NCBI GenBank assembly: GCA_964400285.1
Contig: CAYNTK010000006.1
Coordinates: forward strand, 62,001 to 126,000
Length of the DNA stretch: 64,000 nt
Reading direction: 5' to 3'
From: FEN-1279 sp964400285
GTDB lineage: Bacteria > Bacteroidota > Ignavibacteria > Tepidaquicellales > Tepidaquicellaceae
Both the position numbers and the translations under genes were made by a program. Shown in pieces: positions 35,361 through 43,360 of the stretch; position 1 is the stretch's first letter; every line of letters starts with the position of its first letter. Under the pieces are notes generated by a model. That model saw only the letters and a program-made list of their open reading frames with translations, made no database searches and was not told the origin of the DNA.

Positions 35361-36584
35361 ATGAGATTAACAAAAATTACAATTTTTATTTTCCTCGTAA
35401 TATTTTCTTTCGGAACTGTCGATGCACAGCTCGTTATTTCGGGAAAAGTTCTCGATGAAAGGTATTTTCCTGTTCCAAACCTTACTCTATTTTTTACAGG
35501 AGGAAAAAGTACTAAAACCAACAGTGAAGGAAAATTTAAAATCTCAATCGATGTTCCCACCTACGACGTTTTTATTTATGACTACGCAAATTTAAACGGA
35601 GCAGTTTATAGAGGTCTGACAACTACTACTCCCGAACTAACGCTTTTCGGAAATACCTCGTCTAAATATGTAAACACCGATATTATGAAGGTAAATTTTC
35701 TCCCAGTTCCTCAAGGGAAAACTGTAATAATAAAATTCATTAGCGACAAGATTTTTAGTTCAAAGGAAGTAATTGCATCTTCGGGAGAAAAAACAAAAAT
35801 GATTGCAGTCGACTACCCAAACACAAAAGATTATATAAACGGAAAAATTATTTATTTAGAAAAATCACCCCAAAGCTATGACAGATTTTCCGAAAAAGCA
35901 GTTACGATTATGAAAGATAACACCACGCAATCGGTTTTCTTTGATTCTAATTCATATTATACAAAACCAGGTGATTCATACGTTACAATTTACTTGCCCG
36001 GTCAAGAAAGCGAAAAAAAATCTTTTCAGGTCTATGCTGATTTTTTATCTCTTCATAGAAATTCTGAGTTACAGTTAAATACTACTGAGGGCGACATAGT
36101 TTCGACAAAAGTTTTAGTTCCAAAAACACTTCCCTATGGTTACAGAATAAAAATAGTTGGCAGCAGTCAATTTAAAGGCGGCTCGGGATATGATAGCTAT
36201 TTTTACTCTTACCCTGGCGCAACCTACAACATTAACAGCGAAACTCCTCCACTGCTCGATACCCCACAAGATAAACTATACACTGTGAATGATAATACGA
36301 TATTTTCTTATGAATGGGGTTCGGGAACAGGGGTATATGTTGTGCATTTTCACTGCTTCGACCCTGTCGGAGATTTTTATGTCGTTACTACCGATAGAAA
36401 TATTAAGTCCCCGCTACCTTATGTAAAAGATATTTTGAAAGGAACTGAGTTTAGCTGGGATATTTCAAAACATCTAACTTATACATCTATGGATGCTTTC
36501 GTACGTCCAAAGGATTTTGCAAATGATGTAGGATACAGAGCAGTTACTTATTCAAACCAGAGAACTTTTAAAACAAAGTTTTAG
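35361..36584 (+). CDS. Secreted protein with N-terminal carboxypeptidase-regulatory-like domain
   Basis: 407 residues. A signal peptide (about 1-22, ending in VDAQ) is followed by an 80-residue beta-sandwich of the carboxypeptidase-regulatory type (ISGKVLDERYFPVPNLTLFF, TNSEGKFKISIDVP). The remaining 300 residues are beta-rich and unrecognised. No T9SS tail and no catalytic motif were seen. A cell-surface or outer-membrane-associated role is likely. It is convergent with era. Confidence 0.65.
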   Translation: MRLTKITIFIFLVIFSFGTVDAQLVISGKVLDERYFPVPNLTLFFTGGKSTKTNSEGKFKISIDVPTYDVFIYDYANLNGAVYRGLTTTTPELTLFGNTSSKYVNTDIMKVNFLPVPQGKTVIIKFISDKIFSSKEVIASSGEKTKMIAVDYPNTKDYINGKIIYLEKSPQSYDRFSEKAVTIMKDNTTQSVFFDSNSYYTKPGDSYVTIYLPGQESEKKSFQVYADFLSLHRNSELQLNTTEGDIVSTKVLVPKTLPYGYRIKIVGSSQFKGGSGYDSYFYSYPGATYNINSETPPLLDTPQDKLYTVNDNTIFSYEWGSGTGVYVVHFHCFDPVGDFYVVTTDRNIKSPLPYVKDILKGTEFSWDISKHLTYTSMDAFVRPKDFANDVGYRAVTYSNQRTFKTKF

Positions 36585-36666
36585 AATCTATAAGTATTAA
36601 GAAAAGAGAATTATGTTATTTATTATTTGTTTAGGATTTTGAAATTAGAGTTTAGTATTTAAGTTT

Positions 36667-37554
36667 TTATTGTTTGTACGCTTCGCGTAAAAATTTCCTG
36701 TCCTTTCTCCAATCTTTACGAACCTTCACGAAGAGCTTCAGGTATACTTCTTTTTTCAAAAACTTCTCTATACTCTCTCGGGCAGTCCTCCCAAGTGTTT
36801 TTATTTTATCTCCATTTCTTCCGATGAAAATAACTTTTTGTGATTCACGCTCAAGCACTATTTCTGCATTTATATAGTCCTTAGAATCTTTTCGTTCTAT
36901 GAATTCAACTATATCGACGTAAACACTGTAAGGGACTTCATCTTGATACATATCGAGGATTTTTTGTCTGATAATTTCCGCAACAAAAAACTTTTCGGGT
37001 TTATCTGTAAGAATATCCTCATCGAAAAAGAATTCTGAAATAGGAAGATTTTCTATTAAAAGTCTTTGTAATTCGTTTATGTTGAAATTTTCTTTTGCAG
37101 AAATCGGCACTATATTATCAAAACCAAATTCTTCTTTGAGCAAAAGTATCTTACTTTTAACATCATCCTGCTCAATGAGGTCAACTTTATTAAGTGCAAT
37201 AATTCTTTTTTTCCCTTTGAATTCTTTTTTAAATTTTACCTCTGTGTCTTTAAGTGCTTTTATATTAAAATCCGATGCATCGATGATATGAAGAATAATA
37301 TCTGCTTCGTTAAAAGAGGATTTAAGCTCTGTCATCATAAATCTTTGAAGTTCATATTTGGGCTCAAATAGTCCAGGGGTATCTATAAAAACAATTTGAA
37401 TGTTTTTTTCGGTAAATATGCCGAGAATTTTATTACGTGTTGTTTGTGCTTTTTTATTTACAATTGATAAATCGAACCCAAGGAAAGCGTTTAACAATGT
37501 TGATTTCCCCGCATTTGGTTTACCTATTATTGCAACATATCCGCATTTTCTCAT
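36667..37554 (-). CDS. era: GTPase Era
   Basis: 295 residues. It has the G1 motif GKPNAGKST (11-19), G3 DTPGL, G4 NKVD and a C-terminal KH domain (IFIGRNGDKIKTLGRTARESIEKFL). Era binds the 3' end of 16S rRNA during 30S assembly. The start codon overlaps the stop of the upstream lipoprotein gene by four bases, so translation is probably coupled in a four-gene unit with the two TPR genes. Confidence 0.97.
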   Translation of the reverse strand: MRKCGYVAIIGKPNAGKSTLLNAFLGFDLSIVNKKAQTTRNKILGIFTEKNIQIVFIDTPGLFEPKYELQRFMMTELKSSFNEADIILHIIDASDFNIKALKDTEVKFKKEFKGKKRIIALNKVDLIEQDDVKSKILLLKEEFGFDNIVPISAKENFNINELQRLLIENLPISEFFFDEDILTDKPEKFFVAEIIRQKILDMYQDEVPYSVYVDIVEFIERKDSKDYINAEIVLERESQKVIFIGRNGDKIKTLGRTARESIEKFLKKEVYLKLFVKVRKDWRKDRKFLREAYKQ

Positions 37555-38012
37555 TTAACGATATTTATTTGATTTTTGGAAGAGATAATAATTTGAGGTT
37601 TTTCTTTATATTCCGAAATAACTCCTTTAACTTCTACGTTTTGATTTTTATAAATATTCAAATCTTCTAATTCGTCGAATTTATCGGCAAATATTACAGC
37701 AGTAAATGTATTCTTAGGATATTTTTTATCGAAATTTAAATATGCAACTTTTTCTCTTATTACTACATCTGCAACATAACCTTTTACGATTGCATTTGTA
37801 CCAATGTTATTTTTCGCTTCTTCTGGACTAATCTTTAATTGATTGTCGTTTTCAGAAAAAGTTTCTTTTTGCGTATATTCTTTCTGTCCTGAAACATTGC
37901 CAGTGCTATCTATAGCAGAATTTCTATGAAAAATTATATTCTCTTGTTTTTTCCCGCAAGACGAAAATAATAAAACGAATAACAGGAATTTTATTAAAAA
38001 AACTTTTTTCAC
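37551..38012 (-). CDS. Lipoprotein with predicted OB-fold
   Basis: 153 residues. A lipoprotein signal ends in LLFSSC, so Cys19 or so would be lipidated. The second half (about 60-150) has the strand pattern of a small OB-fold, with AIVKGYVADVVIREKVAYLNF and NVEVKGVISEYKEKPQIII as in tRNA-anticodon-like periplasmic OB domains. It overlaps era and the upstream TPR gene by four bases each. The function is unknown. Confidence 0.7.
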   Translation of the reverse strand: MKKVFLIKFLLFVLLFSSCGKKQENIIFHRNSAIDSTGNVSGQKEYTQKETFSENDNQLKISPEEAKNNIGTNAIVKGYVADVVIREKVAYLNFDKKYPKNTFTAVIFADKFDELEDLNIYKNQNVEVKGVISEYKEKPQIIISSKNQINIVK

Positions 38013-38842
38013 TTTTTTATCTCATTAAGTTTTTTTATTTCTTCTTCAATAATATCTTTGTTTTCATTGTTCAAATCAATTGCGTTTTTGAAATCATTTA
38101 GGGCTTCTTTATAATTCTTCAATTCTTTTTGAATAATTCCTCTTCTATAATACGCCTCAGAAAACTGTTTGTTAAGTTCTATTGTTTTATCGAAATCTTT
38201 AATTGCTTCAGTTAAATTTCCAATGTTATAATAGTAATTTCCTCTTTCAAAATATCCTTGAAAATCCGATGGATTTAATTCAATGGCTTTATTTAAATCT
38301 GATAACGCTTGAATGTTATCTTTCATTAAAAAATAAATCACACCTCTATTACGATATGCATCAGAATTATTAGGGTCAAGAATAATTGCTCGATTGAAAT
38401 CATCAAAACCTAAATTTGTATTTCCAGATTTAGTATATGATGTGCCGCGAAAAACATAGAGGTTAGAATTTGATGGGTCAAGGGTAATAGCGTGAGTAAA
38501 ATCGGAAATCGCATTATTGAATTCTCCAAGAATTGTATTAGTAATACCTCTATTTATATATGCATCTGTAAAGCTTGGGTCAATTTGCAGAGCTTTACTA
38601 AATTCGTCAACTGCATCATTATATCTTTTTAACATCAAGTAAGCTGAACCTCTCTTATTGTATCCAATGGAAGAGTTTGGTAAAATAGAAATATATTCTG
38701 TAAATCTATTTATTGCTTCGGTATAATCTCCTGTATTCATCGAAGCTTCACCCATTCTGAAAAGCTCTTCAGCGGAATATTGGGCATTTAATATCGATGT
38801 AAAAACAAGAAAAACTAAAAAGTAAAATTTTTTCATAAGCAA
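38009..38842 (-). CDS. Periplasmic TPR protein
   Basis: 277 residues. A signal peptide (about 1-20) is followed by seven consecutive tetratricopeptide repeats of 34 residues filling the rest of the protein (for example INRFTEYISILPNSSIGYNKRG, LSDLNKAIELNPSDFQGYFERG). The regular NP-S/N-xxxYxxRG pattern resembles Sel1/TPR proteins of Bacteroidota. It is a tandem paralogue of the next upstream gene (gap 2 bases) and overlaps the lipoprotein by four. It is probably a scaffold in the envelope. Confidence 0.85.
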   Translation of the reverse strand: MLMKKFYFLVFLVFTSILNAQYSAEELFRMGEASMNTGDYTEAINRFTEYISILPNSSIGYNKRGSAYLMLKRYNDAVDEFSKALQIDPSFTDAYINRGITNTILGEFNNAISDFTHAITLDPSNSNLYVFRGTSYTKSGNTNLGFDDFNRAIILDPNNSDAYRNRGVIYFLMKDNIQALSDLNKAIELNPSDFQGYFERGNYYYNIGNLTEAIKDFDKTIELNKQFSEAYYRRGIIQKELKNYKEALNDFKNAIDLNNENKDIIEEEIKKLNEIKK

Positions 38843-38844
38843 TT

Positions 38845-39669
38845 TTATTTTAATTTTTGTTTTGCTTCTTCATAATAATTTTTCGTTTGCTCTTTCAAAT
38901 CAGGATTTAATCTATATCCCTCTTCCATATCTTCGACTGCTTTTTGATATTGCTCCATTGCAAGGTATAAAATTCCTCTTCTCACATAACTTTCACCTTC
39001 ATTTGGGTCAAGTTTTATTGCCGTTTCGTAATCAGCCATTGCTTTATCATACTGCTTTGTGTATTTATAAAGTGTTCCGCGAAAATAAAAACTCTTCGGA
39101 ATATTTGGGTTAATTTCAATTGCTTTATTTACATCTTCAAATGCTTTATCGAAATTATTTAAATTAAAATAATATGCTCCTCTGTTCCAGTATGTTTCAA
39201 GATAGTTTGGGTCAATTTTAAGTGATTCATTCCATAAATTCGTTGCCGATTCATTATCTCCTTGATATGCGTAAACAGTTGCAAGTGAATTATATGTCAT
39301 TAAATCTTCTTTATCCAATTTTAGAGCTTTTTCTAAATCGAGTTTTGCTTTGTCGAATTCATTTAACATTATATAACAAGCGCCTCTACTGGAAAACGCT
39401 CGGGCGTATGTGCTGTCGAGTTTTACAGCTTTATCGAAACAGGAAAACGCATCATTGTAGTTTTTTAAATTTACCAGTGCCGCACCAAGTGCTACAAGGA
39501 TTTTTGCATCGTTGGGATTTTTTTTAAGATACTCTCCATAAAATTTTAAAGCAGAAATATTATCTTTTTTAAATAAAGCATCATCACCTTTTATTACCAG
39601 AGAATCTATTTCTTGCGAAAACAAATTTATTGAAAAAGCAAATACAAATAAGAATAAAAAAGTTTTCAT
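38845..39669 (-). CDS. Periplasmic TPR protein (tandem paralogue)
   Basis: 274 residues. A signal peptide (about 1-18) is followed by six to seven TPR units, of which DPNYLETYWNRGAYYFNLN and DPNEGESYVRRGILYLAMEQ are typical. It shares repeat style and length with the following gene, only two bases away, and heads the unit TPR-TPR-lipoprotein-era. Nineteen bases separate it from the mazF stop upstream, so read-through from the toxin operon is possible. Confidence 0.85.
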   Translation of the reverse strand: MKTFLFLFVFAFSINLFSQEIDSLVIKGDDALFKKDNISALKFYGEYLKKNPNDAKILVALGAALVNLKNYNDAFSCFDKAVKLDSTYARAFSSRGACYIMLNEFDKAKLDLEKALKLDKEDLMTYNSLATVYAYQGDNESATNLWNESLKIDPNYLETYWNRGAYYFNLNNFDKAFEDVNKAIEINPNIPKSFYFRGTLYKYTKQYDKAMADYETAIKLDPNEGESYVRRGILYLAMEQYQKAVEDMEEGYRLNPDLKEQTKNYYEEAKQKLK

Positions 39670-39688
39670 ATTGTATTGTGAAATAATT

Positions 39689-40021
39689 TTAAAATAATGT
39701 ATGTAATTTAGAAATTACTTCTGAAACTTTATCATCTTGTAATTTACAAATGTATTCAGCATTTCTAATTTTCCAGTTTAAACTTTTAACCTGGTCTGAC
39801 AAAACAACACCGGTTGTTTTTGAACTTTCTGGTATTAAGACTTCGAAAGGATATCCCTTTACTTTTCCTTTAATAGGACATATAATTACTAATCCCGTTT
39901 TATCATTATAAGATTTTGGAGATAACACCAATGCTTGTTTTCTATTTTTCTGTTCAATTTCAGTGTTATCTAAATCAAGCCAGACGATATCGCCTCTATC
40001 TGGTGTATAATTAATATTCAT
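39689..40021 (-). CDS. mazF: MazF-type toxin endoribonuclease
   Basis: 110 residues, typical for the MazF/PemK fold. It has RGDIVWLDLDNTEIEQKNRKQALVLS-type start residues (the RxxxxW...G/RxR region), TGLVIICPI and TTGVVLSDQVKSLNW near the C-terminal half. MazF cuts mRNA at short sequences. It follows the antitoxin with a one-base overlap, the standard order antitoxin-toxin. Confidence 0.93.
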   Translation of the reverse strand: MNINYTPDRGDIVWLDLDNTEIEQKNRKQALVLSPKSYNDKTGLVIICPIKGKVKGYPFEVLIPESSKTTGVVLSDQVKSLNWKIRNAEYICKLQDDKVSEVISKLHTLF

Positions 40022-40263
40022 TAAGAAACCTCCTTAAAAGAGGGTTTTGAAAAAACTACTTCTTTATGAAGATTTTTGTCGGTTATTTCCGGTAAGAGGT
40101 CGTTTATTTTTATTTCCTGCTTTTTTCTTTTGGATACAACTAATTTGTCTTTAATGATTTTAATTTTAACATTTGTTCCTTCATTGAACCCAAGAGCTTC
40201 AGCAAAAGATTTTGGAATTCTTAAAGCAAGGCTATTTCCCCATTTTTGTATTTTACTTGCCAT
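40021..40263 (-). CDS. mazE: MazE-type antitoxin (AbrB family)
   Basis: 80 residues. The N-terminal swapped-hairpin DNA-binding domain reads IQKWGNSLALRIPKSFAEALGF, a standard MazE/AbrB signature. The C-terminal tail, which would wrap MazF, is more divergent. The start is directly followed upstream by an AT-rich region holding a perfect palindrome (40300-40311), the likely autoregulatory operator. Confidence 0.92.
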   Translation of the reverse strand: MASKIQKWGNSLALRIPKSFAEALGFNEGTNVKIKIIKDKLVVSKRKKQEIKINDLLPEITDKNLHKEVVFSKPSFKEVS

Positions 40264-40299
40264 AATTTTTGTTTATACATTAAATATATATGTTATATT

Positions 40300-40311
40300 T
40301 TGTATATACAA
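40300..40311. promoter_or_regulatory. Palindrome, candidate operator of mazEF
   Basis: TTGTATATACAA is a perfect 12-base palindrome, 37 bases before the mazE start. A related half, TTTATACA, lies at 40272-40279. MazE and the MazEF complex commonly bind such palindromes to repress their own promoter. Confidence 0.5.
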
Positions 40312-40389
40312 GTTATAAAAATAAAAATGACAATTAATAAGCTGTTTTCTACCGGTCAAAATTTTGTAATTAATTTCTATTAAATAAAA

Positions 40390-41898
40390 TTAATAGTTGT
40401 CTATTTGGGCACGTTGCAGTTTACCCGAATAATCTATATATACCGCTTTCCATTCTGTATAGAAATCATAAACCGTCCAGCCTCCTTCACGATGACCATT
40501 TCCTGTGGCTTTTACTCCTCCAAATGGCATATGTGCTTCAGCTCCGATTGTTGCACCGTTGATATATGTTATACCCGCTTGTATATCCCTTACAGCTTTG
40601 AATGCATCATTTACATTATTAGTAAATATGCTTGACGATAATCCATACTCTGTATCATTAAGTATATCTATTCCGTCTTCAAGGTCATTGCATTTTAAAA
40701 CCGAAAGCACGGGTCCAAATATTTCCTCTTTTGCGATTCTATGATTCGGCTTCACATCAATAAAAATAGTCGGCTCGTAAAACCACCCTTTCGATAAATT
40801 TCCTTCAGTTGCAAATTTTCCTCCGACAATTAATTTTGCTTTATCTTCTTTCAGTCCAATTTGCACATATTCATTTACTGTATTTCTTTGTGCCTCGCTA
40901 ACGCAAGGACCAACATCTACACCTTTTTCGTTACCGTATCCGAGTTTTAATTTTTTTACTCTTTCCACAAGTCTTTCAACAAATTTATCGTGAATATCTT
41001 TATGTAGTATTAATCTCGATGTTGCCGTGCATCTCTGACCCGTTGTTCCGAATGCTCCCCATAGCACTGCATCCATTGCTAAATCCATATTTGCATCGGG
41101 CATAACGATTTGTGCGTTTTTACCGCCCAATTCAAGAGATATGCGTTTTAACTCTCTTCCACCGACTTCGTTTATTCTTCTTCCAACAAGTGTCGAACCG
41201 GTAAAAGAAATTAAATCAATTTCTTTATTTGCAAGAAATGCTTCTCCAACGACACTTCCTTTTCCGTGAACAAGATTAATTACACCCGGTATATAATCCT
41301 TTCCGAGGACTTTTTTCATAGCTTCGTCAATTATTTGTACAAGCGTATTGGCTGTTTTGGGTGTGATTTCTGCAGGTTTAAATACCACGGTATTTCCACA
41401 GACAAGCGCCGGAAATATTTTCCACGTAGGGATTGCCATCGGGAAATTCCAGGGAGTGATGATTCCTGCCACACCAATAGGTATTCTAAAAGAAAGGTTC
41501 ATTTTATTCGCAAGCTCGCTTGGGGCATTCATCCCGAAAAGCCTTCTTCCTTCTGAGGCCGCATAATAGGCAGTGTCTATACCTTCCTGTGTGTCGCCTT
41601 TTGTCTCTGCAAATACTTTTCCCATTTCTCTTGTCATTTCAAAAGCAATTTCATCTTTACGTGCAAGCATAATATCGCCGACCTCTTTCAATACATCGCC
41701 TCTTTTTGGGGCAGGTATCAATCGCCACTTTTTAAATGCTTCGCGTGCGGCTTTCACGGCTTCATTCACATCCGCTTCGGTTGACAGAGGAAACATTCCG
41801 ATTAAATCTTCATTCCAGTTCGCTGGATTTCTATTTTCGCTGTACTTACCATTTGAAGAAGGTTTCCATACTCCGTTTATAAAATTTTTAAATTCCAT
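40390..41898 (-). CDS. NAD(P)-dependent aldehyde dehydrogenase
   Basis: 502 residues. Catalytic Cys290 is in TTGQRCTATSR, the general base Glu256 in SLELGGK, and the cofactor site is around FTGSTLVGR and ITPWNFPMA. The GQRCTA motif and length place it near the ALDH7/dioxovalerate-type or aminoadipate-semialdehyde dehydrogenases rather than to the betaine or acetaldehyde groups. It oxidises an aldehyde to the acid in the cytosol. It is a single gene; no pathway partner is adjacent except the divergent L-2-hydroxyglutarate oxidase. Confidence 0.93.
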   Translation of the reverse strand: MEFKNFINGVWKPSSNGKYSENRNPANWNEDLIGMFPLSTEADVNEAVKAAREAFKKWRLIPAPKRGDVLKEVGDIMLARKDEIAFEMTREMGKVFAETKGDTQEGIDTAYYAASEGRRLFGMNAPSELANKMNLSFRIPIGVAGIITPWNFPMAIPTWKIFPALVCGNTVVFKPAEITPKTANTLVQIIDEAMKKVLGKDYIPGVINLVHGKGSVVGEAFLANKEIDLISFTGSTLVGRRINEVGGRELKRISLELGGKNAQIVMPDANMDLAMDAVLWGAFGTTGQRCTATSRLILHKDIHDKFVERLVERVKKLKLGYGNEKGVDVGPCVSEAQRNTVNEYVQIGLKEDKAKLIVGGKFATEGNLSKGWFYEPTIFIDVKPNHRIAKEEIFGPVLSVLKCNDLEDGIDILNDTEYGLSSSIFTNNVNDAFKAVRDIQAGITYINGATIGAEAHMPFGGVKATGNGHREGGWTVYDFYTEWKAVYIDYSGKLQRAQIDNY

Positions 41899-42050
41899 AT
41901 TTTTCTCCGTTGATTTTGATTAGATATTTATTCAAAATAATCACTTCAAGCGAGATAAAAAATTCATTTATATTTCAATTTTTTTAATAACAAATTTTTG
42001 AATTTATACTAATTTTCAAAAAGACAATATTGTACAATTAAATTTGAATT

Positions 42051-43256
42051 ATGAAAAACTTTGATATTATTATTGTAGGAGCGGGGATTGTTGGACTTGC
42101 AACTACTTATAAACTCATTGAAAAAAAGCCCGATTTAAAAATCTGTATAATTGAAAAAGAAGATTCGGTTTCCAAACATCAAACAGGAAACAACAGCGGT
42201 GTTATACATTCGGGCATTTATTACAAACCTGGAAGCTTAAAAGCAACCAATTGCAGAAGGGGATATAAAATGCTTCTCGACTTCTGCATTGAGAACGAAA
42301 TTCCTTATGACATTTGCGGAAAAGTAATCGTTGCTACAAATGAAGATGAAATTCAAAGACTTAATAATCTTTTCGAGAGAGGACAGCAAAACGGTTTGCA
42401 GGGGTTAAAGGTGCTCTCAGCAGAAGAACTTAAAGAAATAGAACCTTATGTAAATGGTGTTAAAGGAATCAAAGTCCCTGAAACAGGAATAATTGACTAT
42501 AAAGTTGTATCCGAAAAACTTGCAGATTTAATTAATCAAAATAATGTAGAGTTAAGATTTAACGAAAGGTTGGAAAACATAAAAGAAAACAATTCCTTGA
42601 ACAAAACAGAAATAATCACAAGCAAAGATGTATACAATTGCAATCTCTTAATCACTTGTTGCGGCTTGCAATCCGACCGTGTGGCAAAACTGAATAATAA
42701 AAATTTAAACGTGAAAATTATTCCTTTCCGCGGTGAGTATTATACAATTAAAAAAGAGAGGAGAAATCTTGTTAAAAATTTGATTTATCCCGTTCCCGAC
42801 CCGCAGTTTCCGTTTCTCGGAGTTCACTTCACAAGAATGCTCGACGGAAAAGTTGAAGCTGGACCAAATGCAGTATTTGCATTTAAACGCGAAGGTTATA
42901 AAAAAACCGATATCGATTTTAAAGATTTAGCCGATAGTCTTTTCTGGAAAGGATTTTTAAGCGTTATGTTCAAATACTGGAAAGTTGGGATAGGGGAGTT
43001 TTATCGCTCTTATTACAAACCCGCATTCGTGAAAGCTTTACAAAAACTACTACCCGAAATTCAGGCAGATGATTTAGAAGTCGGCGGAGCTGGAATTCGT
43101 GCACAGGCTTGCGATATAAACGGAAACCTTGTTGATGATTTTTTATTTGTTGAAAACAAAAAAGTAATTCACGTCTGCAATGCTCCGTCTCCTGCGGCAA
43201 CCTCCGCACTCTCGATAGGAGATACGATAGCAAAAAAAATCATAAATAAATTTTAA
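42051..43256 (+). CDS. lhgO: L-2-hydroxyglutarate oxidase
   Basis: 401 residues, FAD-dependent. The dinucleotide-binding motif is GAGIVGLATTYKL at 10-22. The DAO-family segment QTGNNSGVIHSGIYYKPGSLKA is typical of LhgO, and the C-terminus has GGAGIRAQ. The enzyme converts L-2-hydroxyglutarate to 2-oxoglutarate, repairing a side product of dehydrogenases. The divergent aldehyde dehydrogenase lies 152 bases away. Confidence 0.93.
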   Translation: MKNFDIIIVGAGIVGLATTYKLIEKKPDLKICIIEKEDSVSKHQTGNNSGVIHSGIYYKPGSLKATNCRRGYKMLLDFCIENEIPYDICGKVIVATNEDEIQRLNNLFERGQQNGLQGLKVLSAEELKEIEPYVNGVKGIKVPETGIIDYKVVSEKLADLINQNNVELRFNERLENIKENNSLNKTEIITSKDVYNCNLLITCCGLQSDRVAKLNNKNLNVKIIPFRGEYYTIKKERRNLVKNLIYPVPDPQFPFLGVHFTRMLDGKVEAGPNAVFAFKREGYKKTDIDFKDLADSLFWKGFLSVMFKYWKVGIGEFYRSYYKPAFVKALQKLLPEIQADDLEVGGAGIRAQACDINGNLVDDFLFVENKKVIHVCNAPSPAATSALSIGDTIAKKIINKF

Positions 43257-43360
43257 AATCTTTTCTTAACCGCAAAGAATTACGCTAAAAATAAAAAGAA
43301 AAACCATATAAAACACAATCGGTTATCTACTTATTATTCATAATTAATTAATCGTTATAT

